From: Lumbricus rubellus | Taxonomy: Eukaryota; Annelida; Clitellata; Crassiclitellata; Lumbricidae | DNA length: 64,000 nt | Assembly: GCA_945859605.1 (NCBI GenBank) | Contig: OX243821.1 | Span: 13,646,335 to 13,710,334, forward strand | Direction of reading: 5' to 3' | Translations under genes and position numbers: made by a program | Shown: positions 22,127-36,563 of the stretch, in pieces | Position numbering within the stretch: the stretch's first letter is position 1 | Layout: every line of letters begins with the position of its first letter | Notes under the pieces: model-generated | What the model was told of the DNA's origin: nothing | Database searches by the model: none | What the model saw: only the letters and a program-made list of their open reading frames with translations

Positions 22127-22380
22127 TTTCGTTCGACAGCAGTAGAAGAAATGACGGCCTGCCCATCGGACGACGCCGTATTTATGTGAGCGCCGGGCTG
22201 CGGCCGTGCGTCCGTGAGTCACGTGACTCGATTAGCATGCGGGAGTCGTGTAAACACGTGGTGCGGATAGTGGTTCGGCAGTTGTATATAAAAGGGCTGA
22301 TATTTTCGTTTGTTTTTCGTGTTTAGGCTTGCGTGTTGGACGGTTGATTTTGAAGAATAATACTACTACTACTGTGAAGA

Positions 22381-22779
22381 ATGTCTGGACGCGGAAAGGG
22401 AGGCAAAGTGAAGGGAAAGGCGAAGAGCCGTTCGTCGCGAGCGGGTCTGCAGTTCCCCGTTGGTCGAATCCACCGTCTGCTGCGGAAGGGTAACTACGCT
22501 GAACGGGTGGGCGCGGGCGCTCCTGTTTACCTGGCTGCGGTGATGGAGTACCTTGCCGCCGAGGTGCTTGAGCTTGCTGGAAACGCTGCTCGCGACAACA
22601 AGAAGACTCGCATCATCCCTCGGCACCTGCAGCTGGCGATCCGTAACGACGAGGAGCTGAACAAGCTTTTGTCTGGCGTGACGATTGCCCAGGGCGGTGT
22701 GCTGCCGAACATCCAGGCCGTTCTTCTGCCGAAGAAGACGCAGAAGGTCGGCGGAAGTGGCAGCGGAGGTGCGAAGTAA
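22381..22779 (+). CDS. H2A: Histone H2A (unit 3)
   Basis: Identical protein. TATA at 22285-22294, stem-loop at 22824-22839, divergent from H2B of unit 2. Confidence 0.98.
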   Translation: MSGRGKGGKVKGKAKSRSSRAGLQFPVGRIHRLLRKGNYAERVGAGAPVYLAAVMEYLAAEVLELAGNAARDNKKTRIIPRHLQLAIRNDEELNKLLSGVTIAQGGVLPNIQAVLLPKKTQKVGGSGSGGAK

Positions 22780-23526
22780 GCTGTGTTGTCAGCTGACTAT
22801 CGCTGCCTAAAGCGAGGAGAAACGGCTCTTTTCAGAGCCACCCCACATCGTACAATGGAAAAACGAGTTATTTGCAAGAAGCTGAGGCCCACCCACTTTC
22901 CAAAAGAATCAATTAATATCACACTTCCACTTATCCAGTATGCATGCATGCATGCGTACAAGAAGTTGAAATAGAATCCGTGTATAATATGAATAATAGT
23001 AATGTGTGTGTGTATATATGTATATTTGTATATGTATAATTATATGTATGTATATAATTTCATAAGAAATAAGAAAAACGAACATAGCGCTTGTGAGTAG
23101 CCCCTCCAAGAGGCGCTATATAAATGCATGTAATGAATATGAAATTATTATGCAGCGCATGTAAGAAATTCACTATCCTATACATGTGTTAATTTCTTCC
23201 AGGTCCCCGGTTTGCGGTCTAATTAGCCCTTCCAAACCGGTGGATACGCAAATGGAGGAACCGGTGTATAGGAAGGTATGAAATGTGTAAAATTGACTGC
23301 CAATTGAATCAATCGTGTAACGATTGCTCTTATAGGCTAAGTGTATTAGTAGCGGTAGTATTGGAAATAGTGCAATGGGTAAGAGTGGGAATGGAGATTG
23401 GATTTTTTTGTTGTTTGCCTCGTCGTCGTCGTCTTCCTCAAAGATCATTTTGTGGCTCTGAAAAGAGCCGTTTCTTGTGCGTTTACGCCCGCGGACGGAC
23501 GAACGCCTGCCTCTCCTCACCACCGT

Positions 23527-24003
<477 letters not shown>

Positions 24004-24653
24004 TCACTGACGTCTATTTATGCTTTTCACTGTAAGCGCGCTGCGCACGCTGATTGGTTGACGCGAATCGCTAGCTAGCGCAAAAATCGTGAATGGCCGA
24101 CAGGCATGTGTAAAGGATCAGCTTCTTGTGTGCGTGATTAGGGTTAGCGAGTGAGTGAGTGAGTGAGTGAGTGAGTGAGTGAGTGAGTGAGTGAGTGAGT
24201 GAGTGAGTGAGTGAGTGAGTGAGTGAGTGAGTTTAGTTAGTTACTTAATTAGTTATTTTTTCAATTGGTTACAAGTCTTTCTAAATGCGTGAACGCATTA
24301 ATTACGAATTCACTTGTTTGACATGTACATGTAGTCGTGTGCGGGTATATATGTAAGTAAGTAAGTAAGTAAGTAAGTAAATAAGTAAGTAGGGAAGGAA
24401 GTAATGAATGTAGCAAGTAGGCAAGTAAATTTGTTCTGAGTTTCCAATGCCAATGTATGTATGTATGTATGTATGTATGTATGTATGTATGTATGTATGT
24501 ATGTATGTATGTATGTATGTATGAATGAATGAATGAATGGTAAATTGGCTGCTGGCTGACGTCGTTTTCCTTCTTATGATTTGGGTGGCTCTGAAAAGAG
24601 CCGTTTTAGCGACGTCGGTCAGTGCATCCGACCGACCTGTAGACGACGACTTC

Positions 24654-25457
24654 TTAGGCTTTCCTGGCGCCAGTCTTCTTAGCGGCAGGTGCCTTCTTTG
24701 CCTTGCTTGCTGCTGCAGCCGGTTTCTTTGCCGCAGCTGCCGGTTTCGCCTTCTTCGACTTGTCCTGAGCGGCGGCCTTGACAACCTTCTTGGCCGGTTT
24801 GTCTGCCTTCGCCTTCTTCACGGGCTTGTCTGCCTTCACGGCTTTGGCCTTCTTGCTGGCTACAGCGGCTGCTGGCTTCTTCGCCTTCTTCGGAGACGCC
24901 TTCTTCGCTGCTGCGGTCGAAGACTTCTTGGCCGGCGTGGCAGCTTTCTTTGCAGAAGCAGCAGCAGGCTTCGTCGTCTTCTTCTTGGCAGCTGTGGTCT
25001 TCGTCGTCTTAGCAGCAGTCGCTTTGGGTTTCTTGTCCTTCTTCTTCGCCTGTTCCACCGCCGCTGCACCCAGGCGGAAGCTGCCGGAAGCGCCCGAGCC
25101 CTTCGACTGCTTAAGCGTGTCGTTCTTGACTCCGTTGCGAAGCGCCATCTTCAGGTGCTGATTGACGACGTGTTCGTCGTTTCCGACCTTGAAGTTCTTG
25201 ACGATGTACTTCAGTATGGCCTGTCTCGAAGAACCGCCCCTCTCCTTCAACGTCGTCAGCGCCGTGCGGACCATCTCGCTGTATTTCGGATGATCGGCCG
25301 GTGCCTTCTTCGCTGCCGCAGACGAACCGGCCTTCTTTGCCGTCGCCGCTTTCTTCGGCTGCTGTTTCTTTGCCGGACTCTTTGGCGCGGCGGCAGACGG
25401 GTGGTCGTTGGCGCCCGAAGCGTCCGCAAGAGGCCCTGCTGATGCTGCGTCTGACAT
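24654..25457 (-). CDS. H1: Histone H1 (unit 3)
   Basis: Identical 267-residue protein with stem-loop at 24587-24602. Its empty promoter shows the undisturbed GGCAAAACCGAGCT at 25549-25562, directly next to the TATA region. Confidence 0.98.
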   Translation of the reverse strand: MSDAASAGPLADASGANDHPSAAAPKSPAKKQQPKKAATAKKAGSSAAAKKAPADHPKYSEMVRTALTTLKERGGSSRQAILKYIVKNFKVGNDEHVVNQHLKMALRNGVKNDTLKQSKGSGASGSFRLGAAAVEQAKKKDKKPKATAAKTTKTTAAKKKTTKPAAASAKKAATPAKKSSTAAAKKASPKKAKKPAAAVASKKAKAVKADKPVKKAKADKPAKKVVKAAAQDKSKKAKPAAAAKKPAAAASKAKKAPAAKKTGARKA

Positions 25458-25633
25458 GGTTGTTGACTGGCTCGTGTGTAAACTGTGAAACGGACGAAAG
25501 CTCTGCTATCACTTGCCGCAACGATATTCTATAGAATATCTGCGACCGGCAAAACCGAGCTTAAATAGATTTATCGCGCGGACGTCATTGAGAACCCCAC
25601 ATCGTGCGTGGAAGGGCGTCTCGTCTTAACGTG

Positions 25634-25667
<34 letters not shown>

Positions 25668-26076
25668 TGCCTGCCTGCCTGACTGACTGACTGACTGACT
25701 GACTGACTGACTGACTGACTGACTGACTGACTGACTGACTGACTGACTGACTGACTGACTGACTGACTGACTGACTGACTGACTGACTGACTGACTGACT
25801 GACTGCTGCGCCGTTCCGCTAACCCTAACCCTAAACCTTTAGAAACCTAAACCTAGGCAAGAAAGGAAACATACACGGGTATTCATTGCTATATATCGAA
25901 ATCTACAACTATGTCGGTTGTTGTCAAAGCCTTTGTAAGTGTTTATTAAATAATGAATTAATTAATGAGAAAAGGTAATGAAGTAAGTAAGGCAGACGGA
26001 ACCAGCGACGTAATAAGGTGATTTATGAGTAAATCAAACAGTGTATGGAAGAAATACATGTTTCATCCCTTTTCTA

Positions 26077-26114
<38 letters not shown>

Positions 26115-26266
26115 CATGTGTGTGTGTGTGTGTGTTTACGGTGTAAGGGACTATTGTCTTTGCTTGGATAAGTAACTGGCAGTTCGTCTTCAGACGATTC
26201 CTTCGTATAGATTTGGTGGTCCTGAAAAGGACCGTTTTAATGTTCGTCGTCACACGACGGACGGGT

Positions 26267-26608
<342 letters not shown>

Positions 26609-27379
26609 TCAAGCTATAACGTTCCGATGACGAAAAAACCACACAGTCAGCCCACTTATATAGACCGGCGGCCGTCCGTTGCAAGCGGCGTCGAACGACG
26701 CGCGGACGCGTGCGACGACCTCATTGAATCGAGTTACTTAGGAGCCTAGTCTTTGGAAGGCGTGGCTTAAGTTGCGCTGTGAAGACAGAGATGTCAATCA
26801 AACGAGCTTCGTCGATAGGGAAGGCAGTGTTGATGATACACGAATGGAAATAGGTGTATGTAGATATATACACCTATGTATGTGTATGGATGGATGGATG
26901 GATGGATGGATGGATGGATGGATGGATGGATGGATGGATGGATGGATGGATGGATGGATAAGCGTGCAGTTGGTTCATTTCTTATACTGTGCGTACCGTT
27001 GAGAGCTCTTTGTGCAGTTTGCAATTGCGTAGCCTAAGCGACTAAAGTCGTCGTTATTATGATGGAACAACAACGACGACGATGATGATGATGATGGCGT
27101 ATATGTAGTGTATAGTTGCGGCTATGAAGTTCACCTTGGTGGGATGGAATGGATTGACTGTGTGGTTCTAAGGCAGCGTGATTTGCATGTGCTTGCTTAT
27201 AGTCAGTTATTTGTTTATACAGATAGGTACGTAAGTAAGTAAGCAAGCACTGCCCTTAAACGTATAAGGGCATGTCTTTAGATAATAGTGGCCGGTCTTG
27301 CTGCGTTTCCTTTGTTACTATTTGTGTGGCTCTGAAAAGAGCCGTTTCAATCTGGCATTGGCCCGATGGCCGTTGCCGC

Positions 27380-27751
27380 TTACTTGGAGCTGGTGTACTT
27401 GGTCACCGCCTTAGTACCTTCGGACACGGCGTGCTTGGCCAGCTCGCCGGGCAGCAGGAGCCGGACGGCCGTCTGGATTTCGCGGCTCGTGATGGTAGAG
27501 CGGCGGTTGTAGTGGGCCAGACGGCTGGACTCGGCAGCTATACGCTCGAAGATATCGTTCACGAAGCTGTTCATGATCGACATGGCCTTCGACGATATGC
27601 CGGTATCAGGGTGGACCTGCTTCAGGACCTTGTAGATGTAGATGGCGTACGACTCCCTACGGCGCCTCTTCCTCTTCTTCTCGCCCGCCCTGGCGGCCTT
27701 GGCTTTCGACGCAGCCTTCTTCGCTCCCTTAGACGCTGGTTTAGGCGGCAT
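27380..27751 (-). CDS. H2B: Histone H2B (unit 3)
   Basis: Identical protein with an empty promoter (target GACGGCCTGCC at 27778-27788). Stem-loop at 27328-27343. Confidence 0.98.
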   Translation of the reverse strand: MPPKPASKGAKKAASKAKAARAGEKKRKRRRRESYAIYIYKVLKQVHPDTGISSKAMSIMNSFVNDIFERIAAESSRLAHYNRRSTITSREIQTAVRLLLPGELAKHAVSEGTKAVTKYTSSK

Positions 27752-28005
27752 TTTCGTTCGACAGCAGTAGAAGAAATGACGGCCTGCCCATCGGACGACG
27801 CCGTATTTATGTGAGCGCCGGGCTGCGGCCGTGCGTCCGTGAGTCACGTGACTCGATTAGCATGCGGGAGTCGTGTAAACACGTGGTGCGGATAGTGGTT
27901 CGGCAGTTGTATATAAAAGGGCTGATATTTTCGTTTGTTTTTCGTGTTTAGGCTTGCGTGTTGGACGGTTGATTTTGAAGAATAATACTACTACTACTGT
28001 GAAGA

Positions 28006-28404
28006 ATGTCTGGACGCGGAAAGGGAGGCAAAGTGAAGGGAAAGGCGAAGAGCCGTTCGTCGCGAGCGGGTCTGCAGTTCCCCGTTGGTCGAATCCACCG
28101 TCTGCTGCGGAAGGGTAACTACGCTGAACGGGTGGGCGCGGGCGCTCCTGTTTACCTGGCTGCGGTGATGGAGTACCTTGCCGCCGAGGTGCTTGAGCTT
28201 GCTGGAAACGCTGCTCGCGACAACAAGAAGACTCGCATCATCCCTCGGCACCTGCAGCTGGCGATCCGTAACGACGAGGAGCTGAACAAGCTTTTGTCTG
28301 GCGTGACGATTGCCCAGGGCGGTGTGCTGCCGAACATCCAGGCCGTTCTTCTGCCGAAGAAGACGCAGAAGGTCGGCGGAAGTGGCAGCGGAGGTGCGAA
28401 GTAA
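28006..28404 (+). CDS. H2A: Histone H2A (unit 4)
   Basis: Identical protein. TATA at 27910-27919, stem-loop at 28449-28464. Confidence 0.98.
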   Translation: MSGRGKGGKVKGKAKSRSSRAGLQFPVGRIHRLLRKGNYAERVGAGAPVYLAAVMEYLAAEVLELAGNAARDNKKTRIIPRHLQLAIRNDEELNKLLSGVTIAQGGVLPNIQAVLLPKKTQKVGGSGSGGAK

Positions 28405-29151
28405 GCTGTGTTGTCAGCTGACTATCGCTGCCTAAAGCGAGGAGAAACGGCTCTTTTCAGAGCCACCCCACATCGTACAATGGAAAAACGAGTTATTTGC
28501 AAGAAGCTGAGGCCCACCCACTTTCCAAAAGAATCAATTAATATCACACTTCCACTTATCCAGTATGCATGCATGCATGCGTACAAGAAGTTGAAATAGA
28601 ATCCGTGTATAATATGAATAATAGTAATGTGTGTGTGTATATATGTATATTTGTATATGTATAATTATATGTATGTATATAATTTCATAAGAAATAAGAA
28701 AAACGAACATAGCGCTTGTGAGTAGCCCCTCCAAGAGGCGCTATATAAATGCATGTAATGAATATGAAATTATTATGCAGCGCATGTAAGAAATTCACTA
28801 TCCTATACATGTGTTAATTTCTTCCAGGTCCCCGGTTTGCGGTCTAATTAGCCCTTCCAAACCGGTGGATACGCAAATGGAGGAACCGGTGTATAGGAAG
28901 GTATGAAATGTGTAAAATTGACTGCCAATTGAATCAATCGTGTAACGATTGCTCTTATAGGCTAAGTGTATTAGTAGCGGTAGTATTGGAAATAGTGCAA
29001 TGGGTAAGAGTGGGAATGGAGATTGGATTTTTTTGTTGTTTGCCTCGTCGTCGTCGTCTTCCTCAAAGATCATTTTGTGGCTCTGAAAAGAGCCGTTTCT
29101 TGTGCGTTTACGCCCGCGGACGGACGAACGCCTGCCTCTCCTCACCACCGT

Positions 29152-29628
<477 letters not shown>

Positions 29629-30278
29629 TCACTGACGTCTATTTATGCTTTTCACTGTAAGCGCGCTGCGCACGCTGATTGGTTGACGCGAATCGCTAGC
29701 TAGCGCAAAAATCGTGAATGGCCGACAGGCATGTGTAAAGGATCAGCTTCTTGTGTGCGTGATTAGGGTTAGCGAGTGAGTGAGTGAGTGAGTGAGTGAG
29801 TGAGTGAGTGAGTGAGTGAGTGAGTGAGTGAGTGAGTGAGTGAGTGAGTGAGTGAGTTTAGTTAGTTACTTAATTAGTTATTTTTTCAATTGGTTACAAG
29901 TCTTTCTAAATGCGTGAACGCATTAATTACGAATTCACTTGTTTGACATGTACATGTAGTCGTGTGCGGGTATATATGTAAGTAAGTAAGTAAGTAAGTA
30001 AGTAAATAAGTAAGTAGGGAAGGAAGTAATGAATGTAGCAAGTAGGCAAGTAAATTTGTTCTGAGTTTCCAATGCCAATGTATGTATGTATGTATGTATG
30101 TATGTATGTATGTATGTATGTATGTATGTATGTATGTATGTATGTATGAATGAATGAATGAATGGTAAATTGGCTGCTGGCTGACGTCGTTTTCCTTCTT
30201 ATGATTTGGGTGGCTCTGAAAAGAGCCGTTTTAGCGACGTCGGTCAGTGCATCCGACCGACCTGTAGACGACGACTTC

Positions 30279-31082
30279 TTAGGCTTTCCTGGCGCCAGTC
30301 TTCTTAGCGGCAGGTGCCTTCTTTGCCTTGCTTGCTGCTGCAGCCGGTTTCTTTGCCGCAGCTGCCGGTTTCGCCTTCTTCGACTTGTCCTGAGCGGCGG
30401 CCTTGACAACCTTCTTGGCCGGTTTGTCTGCCTTCGCCTTCTTCACGGGCTTGTCTGCCTTCACGGCTTTGGCCTTCTTGCTGGCTACAGCGGCTGCTGG
30501 CTTCTTCGCCTTCTTCGGAGACGCCTTCTTCGCTGCTGCGGTCGAAGACTTCTTGGCCGGCGTGGCAGCTTTCTTTGCAGAAGCAGCAGCAGGCTTCGTC
30601 GTCTTCTTCTTGGCAGCTGTGGTCTTCGTCGTCTTAGCAGCAGTCGCTTTGGGTTTCTTGTCCTTCTTCTTCGCCTGTTCCACCGCCGCTGCACCCAGGC
30701 GGAAGCTGCCGGAAGCGCCCGAGCCCTTCGACTGCTTAAGCGTGTCGTTCTTGACTCCGTTGCGAAGCGCCATCTTCAGGTGCTGATTGACGACGTGTTC
30801 GTCGTTTCCGACCTTGAAGTTCTTGACGATGTACTTCAGTATGGCCTGTCTCGAAGAACCGCCCCTCTCCTTCAACGTCGTCAGCGCCGTGCGGACCATC
30901 TCGCTGTATTTCGGATGATCGGCCGGTGCCTTCTTCGCTGCCGCAGACGAACCGGCCTTCTTTGCCGTCGCCGCTTTCTTCGGCTGCTGTTTCTTTGCCG
31001 GACTCTTTGGCGCGGCGGCAGACGGGTGGTCGTTGGCGCCCGAAGCGTCCGCAAGAGGCCCTGCTGATGCTGCGTCTGACAT
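30279..31082 (-). CDS. H1: Histone H1 (unit 4)
   Basis: Identical protein with an intact promoter. Stem-loop at 30212-30227. Confidence 0.98.
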   Translation of the reverse strand: MSDAASAGPLADASGANDHPSAAAPKSPAKKQQPKKAATAKKAGSSAAAKKAPADHPKYSEMVRTALTTLKERGGSSRQAILKYIVKNFKVGNDEHVVNQHLKMALRNGVKNDTLKQSKGSGASGSFRLGAAAVEQAKKKDKKPKATAAKTTKTTAAKKKTTKPAAASAKKAATPAKKSSTAAAKKASPKKAKKPAAAVASKKAKAVKADKPVKKAKADKPAKKVVKAAAQDKSKKAKPAAAAKKPAAAASKAKKAPAAKKTGARKA

Positions 31083-31258
31083 GGTTGTTGACTGGCTCGT
31101 GTGTAAACTGTGAAACGGACGAAAGCTCTGCTATCACTTGCCGCAACGATATTCTATAGAATATCTGCGACCGGCAAAACCGAGCTTAAATAGATTTATC
31201 GCGCGGACGTCATTGAGAACCCCACATCGTGCGTGGAAGGGCGTCTCGTCTTAACGTG

Positions 31259-31292
<34 letters not shown>

Positions 31293-31701
31293 TGCCTGCC
31301 TGCCTGACTGACTGACTGACTGACTGACTGACTGACTGACTGACTGACTGACTGACTGACTGACTGACTGACTGACTGACTGACTGACTGACTGACTGAC
31401 TGACTGACTGACTGACTGACTGACTGACTGCTGCGCCGTTCCGCTAACCCTAACCCTAAACCTTTAGAAACCTAAACCTAGGCAAGAAAGGAAACATACA
31501 CGGGTATTCATTGCTATATATCGAAATCTACAACTATGTCGGTTGTTGTCAAAGCCTTTGTAAGTGTTTATTAAATAATGAATTAATTAATGAGAAAAGG
31601 TAATGAAGTAAGTAAGGCAGACGGAACCAGCGACGTAATAAGGTGATTTATGAGTAAATCAAACAGTGTATGGAAGAAATACATGTTTCATCCCTTTTCT
31701 A

Positions 31702-31739
<38 letters not shown>

Positions 31740-31891
31740 CATGTGTGTGTGTGTGTGTGTTTACGGTGTAAGGGACTATTGTCTTTGCTTGGATAAGTAA
31801 CTGGCAGTTCGTCTTCAGACGATTCCTTCGTATAGATTTGGTGGTCCTGAAAAGGACCGTTTTAATGTTCGTCGTCACACGACGGACGGGT

Positions 31892-32233
<342 letters not shown>

Positions 32234-33004
32234 TCAAGCTATAACGTTCCGATGACGAAAAAACCACACAGTCAGCCCACTTATATAGACCGGCGGCCGT
32301 CCGTTGCAAGCGGCGTCGAACGACGCGCGGACGCGTGCGACGACCTCATTGAATCGAGTTACTTAGGAGCCTAGTCTTTGGAAGGCGTGGCTTAAGTTGC
32401 GCTGTGAAGACAGAGATGTCAATCAAACGAGCTTCGTCGATAGGGAAGGCAGTGTTGATGATACACGAATGGAAATAGGTGTATGTAGATATATACACCT
32501 ATGTATGTGTATGGATGGATGGATGGATGGATGGATGGATGGATGGATGGATGGATGGATGGATGGATGGATGGATGGATGGATAAGCGTGCAGTTGGTT
32601 CATTTCTTATACTGTGCGTACCGTTGAGAGCTCTTTGTGCAGTTTGCAATTGCGTAGCCTAAGCGACTAAAGTCGTCGTTATTATGATGGAACAACAACG
32701 ACGACGATGATGATGATGATGGCGTATATGTAGTGTATAGTTGCGGCTATGAAGTTCACCTTGGTGGGATGGAATGGATTGACTGTGTGGTTCTAAGGCA
32801 GCGTGATTTGCATGTGCTTGCTTATAGTCAGTTATTTGTTTATACAGATAGGTACGTAAGTAAGTAAGCAAGCACTGCCCTTAAACGTATAAGGGCATGT
32901 CTTTAGATAATAGTGGCCGGTCTTGCTGCGTTTCCTTTGTTACTATTTGTGTGGCTCTGAAAAGAGCCGTTTCAATCTGGCATTGGCCCGATGGCCGTTG
33001 CCGC

Positions 33005-33376
33005 TTACTTGGAGCTGGTGTACTTGGTCACCGCCTTAGTACCTTCGGACACGGCGTGCTTGGCCAGCTCGCCGGGCAGCAGGAGCCGGACGGCCGTCTG
33101 GATTTCGCGGCTCGTGATGGTAGAGCGGCGGTTGTAGTGGGCCAGACGGCTGGACTCGGCAGCTATACGCTCGAAGATATCGTTCACGAAGCTGTTCATG
33201 ATCGACATGGCCTTCGACGATATGCCGGTATCAGGGTGGACCTGCTTCAGGACCTTGTAGATGTAGATGGCGTACGACTCCCTACGGCGCCTCTTCCTCT
33301 TCTTCTCGCCCGCCCTGGCGGCCTTGGCTTTCGACGCAGCCTTCTTCGCTCCCTTAGACGCTGGTTTAGGCGGCAT
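33005..33376 (-). CDS. H2B: Histone H2B (unit 4, promoter carries 393 bp insert)
   Basis: Intact 123-residue frame with stem-loop at 32953-32968. The 5' leader keeps only about 37 nt before the insert begins at 33414, and the TATA box lies on the far side, at 33831-33840. Transcription from that TATA box would start within or before the inserted sequence and add roughly 400 nt of new leader with upstream ATGs. Expression is therefore doubtful. Confidence 0.97.
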   Translation of the reverse strand: MPPKPASKGAKKAASKAKAARAGEKKRKRRRRESYAIYIYKVLKQVHPDTGISSKAMSIMNSFVNDIFERIAAESSRLAHYNRRSTITSREIQTAVRLLLPGELAKHAVSEGTKAVTKYTSSK

Positions 33377-33402
33377 TTTCGTTCGACAGCAGTAGAAGAA
33401 AT

Positions 33403-33413
33403 GACGGCCTGCC
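33403..33413. repeat. Target-site duplication, unit 4 H2B insert (left)
   Basis: GACGGCCTGCC; second copy at 33807-33817. Single copy in uninterrupted units. Confidence 0.92.
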
Positions 33414-33806
33414 TGATAATCTGTTTTACGCCAGCTGTATAGTAACAATGACTTTTAGCGGCGCCCTCCTCCCTTCTTCCAGGCTTGGGACTGGCACTGG
33501 CAGGCACTATGCAGCTGGTGTGCAAAGCCTGGACTCCCAGTGGCGGAGGTACTGTCGCCCTTGCGTTCTTCTCCCTCGCCTTTCGGCGTACGCATCGGAC
33601 TTACGTTGACGAGTGAACCTCTTGTGTCGGTGCTCGAACAACGCTTCGAGGGGTGTGTTGCCCTTGCGTACTTGGTCACCGACTCCGGTCTCCGAAGATG
33701 TTGAAGTCGGCTGCAGCTCCCCCGCCACGACAAGGCGTACGCATCGGACATCTACACCGTCGGGTGGCATCTATGGTTCGATGGCCCGAACGGCGCTCCG
33801 AGGGAG
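33414..33806 (-). mobile_element. 393 bp insertion in the H2B promoter, type unknown (SINE-like or truncated retroelement)
   Basis: Bounded by an 11 bp target duplication identical to that of element B2. It is GC-rich, with no frame having a recognisable domain, and contains two copies of GGCGTACGCATCGGA (about 33586 and 33735). On the minus strand it ends TTACTATACAGCTGGCGTAA then AACAGATTATCA; orientation is inferred only from analogy. No clear tRNA-type A/B boxes were found by eye, and its ends do not match elements A, B or C. It could be a SINE, a heavily 5'-truncated copy of another histone-targeting element, or an internally deleted derivative. Confidence 0.75.
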
Positions 33807-33817
33807 GACGGCCTGCC
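33807..33817. repeat. Target-site duplication, unit 4 H2B insert (right)
   Basis: GACGGCCTGCC, followed by CATCGGACGACGCCG and the H2B TATA box. Confidence 0.92.
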
Positions 33818-34034
33818 CATCGGACGACGCCGTATTTATGTGAGCGCCGGGCTGCGGCCGTGCGTCCGTGAGTCACGTGACTCGATTAGCATGCGGGAGT
33901 CGTGTAAACACGTGGTGCGGATAGTGGTTCGGCAGTTGTATATAAAAGGGCTGATATTTTCGTTTGTTTTTCGTGTTTAGGCTTGCGTGTTGGACGGTTG
34001 ATTTTGAAGAATAATACTACTACTACTGTGAAGA

Positions 34035-34433
34035 ATGTCTGGACGCGGAAAGGGAGGCAAAGTGAAGGGAAAGGCGAAGAGCCGTTCGTCGCGAGCGGGT
34101 CTGCAGTTCCCCGTTGGTCGAATCCACCGTCTGCTGCGGAAGGGTAACTACGCTGAACGGGTGGGCGCGGGCGCTCCTGTTTACCTGGCTGCGGTGATGG
34201 AGTACCTTGCCGCCGAGGTGCTTGAGCTTGCTGGAAACGCTGCTCGCGACAACAAGAAGACTCGCATCATCCCTCGGCACCTGCAGCTGGCGATCCGTAA
34301 CGACGAGGAGCTGAACAAGCTTTTGTCTGGCGTGACGATTGCCCAGGGCGGTGTGCTGCCGAACATCCAGGCCGTTCTTCTGCCGAAGAAGACGCAGAAG
34401 GTCGGCGGAAGTGGCAGCGGAGGTGCGAAGTAA
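34035..34433 (+). CDS. H2A: Histone H2A (unit 5)
   Basis: Identical protein. TATA at 33939-33948 and palindrome at about 33870 are intact; its divergent partner is the insert-bearing H2B of unit 4. Stem-loop at 34478-34493. Confidence 0.98.
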   Translation: MSGRGKGGKVKGKAKSRSSRAGLQFPVGRIHRLLRKGNYAERVGAGAPVYLAAVMEYLAAEVLELAGNAARDNKKTRIIPRHLQLAIRNDEELNKLLSGVTIAQGGVLPNIQAVLLPKKTQKVGGSGSGGAK

Positions 34434-35180
34434 GCTGTGTTGTCAGCTGACTATCGCTGCCTAAAGCGAGGAGAAACGGCTCTTTTCAGAGCCACCCCAC
34501 ATCGTACAATGGAAAAACGAGTTATTTGCAAGAAGCTGAGGCCCACCCACTTTCCAAAAGAATCAATTAATATCACACTTCCACTTATCCAGTATGCATG
34601 CATGCATGCGTACAAGAAGTTGAAATAGAATCCGTGTATAATATGAATAATAGTAATGTGTGTGTGTATATATGTATATTTGTATATGTATAATTATATG
34701 TATGTATATAATTTCATAAGAAATAAGAAAAACGAACATAGCGCTTGTGAGTAGCCCCTCCAAGAGGCGCTATATAAATGCATGTAATGAATATGAAATT
34801 ATTATGCAGCGCATGTAAGAAATTCACTATCCTATACATGTGTTAATTTCTTCCAGGTCCCCGGTTTGCGGTCTAATTAGCCCTTCCAAACCGGTGGATA
34901 CGCAAATGGAGGAACCGGTGTATAGGAAGGTATGAAATGTGTAAAATTGACTGCCAATTGAATCAATCGTGTAACGATTGCTCTTATAGGCTAAGTGTAT
35001 TAGTAGCGGTAGTATTGGAAATAGTGCAATGGGTAAGAGTGGGAATGGAGATTGGATTTTTTTGTTGTTTGCCTCGTCGTCGTCGTCTTCCTCAAAGATC
35101 ATTTTGTGGCTCTGAAAAGAGCCGTTTCTTGTGCGTTTACGCCCGCGGACGGACGAACGCCTGCCTCTCCTCACCACCGT

Positions 35181-36563
<1,383 letters not shown>

